A DNA stretch of 45,466 bases from contig NZ_FMZI01000023.1 of assembly GCF_900101505.1 (NCBI RefSeq), forward strand, positions 1 through 45,466. The letters run 5' to 3'. A model generated the notes under the pieces. That model had not been told where the DNA came from and ran no database searches. It saw nothing but the letters and a program-made list of their open reading frames with translations. Below, in pieces: positions 45,112-45,466 of the stretch. Origin of the DNA: Antarctobacter albus. GTDB taxonomy: Bacteria; Pseudomonadota; Alphaproteobacteria; Rhodobacterales; Rhodobacteraceae. Within the stretch, counting starts at the first letter, position 1; the number at the start of each line of letters is the position of its first letter. Both the position numbers and the translations under genes were made by a program.

Positions 45112-45466
<355 letters not shown>

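Overview
The window reads as chromosomal DNA of a high-GC alphaproteobacterium of the order Rhodobacterales (Roseobacter-like). The support is a GcrA cell-cycle regulator, a ChvG/ChvI two-component pair followed by a short-form HPr kinase, RapZ and PTS-Ntr-like genes, a pcaQ/pobA/pcaCHG aromatic cluster, DUF6473 and DUF3859 proteins and a HIG1 twin-membrane protein. Species cannot be assigned from the sequence alone. I see no phage, insertion sequence, integrase or CRISPR array; the layout is that of ordinary core and lineage-core chromosome.

Left part (1-14.6 kb): the 3' three quarters of an initiator tRNA-fMet with its terminator; a leftward OmpA-like / secreted caspase-like gene pair with an ABC-2 permease upstream; gcrA; rimO facing a small putative DNA-binding protein; thymidine kinase; an exported metallo-beta-lactamase-fold protein with an altered metal motif; an MFS transporter whose 3' end overlaps a KAS III-like synthase gene by 37 bp; and a leftward ybjN-domain / proC / csaA run with overlapping genes.

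Middle (14.7-28.6 kb): the protocatechuate branch of aromatic catabolism (divergent LysR regulator, then pobA-pcaC-pcaH-pcaG with hairpins in two of the intercistronic gaps), followed after a terminator by a beta-keto acid cleavage enzyme. PcaB and PcaD are not encoded here. A short stretch at 20.6-21.1 kb holds a tiny coupled reading frame and a three-helix membrane protein gene interrupted by a -1 frameshift at a run of six G. Then come pckA and, divergently, chvI-chvG-hprK-rapZ-EIIA-ptsH and an acyltransferase. This block joins envelope-stress sensing, carbon/nitrogen PTS signalling and gluconeogenesis.

Right part (28.6-45.5 kb): 3-hydroxybutyryl-CoA dehydrogenase, a DUF6473 protein, and etfBA. 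Next are two tandem copies of a two-gene cassette (a DUF898 multi-spanning membrane protein plus a membrane-anchored M48 metallopeptidase). Then come parC, with a parS-like palindrome immediately behind it, an SH3b-domain exported protein, an SDR oxidoreductase, a HIG1 protein coupled to a PduO-type cobalamin adenosyltransferase, a cytochrome P450, a lipoprotein, and the start of tuf.

The items most worth a second look are the duplicated DUF898-M48 cassette with its conserved C-terminal tails and cysteine pair, the secreted caspase-like protein paired with an OmpA-like partner, the parS-like palindrome next to parC, and the G-run frameshift gene.
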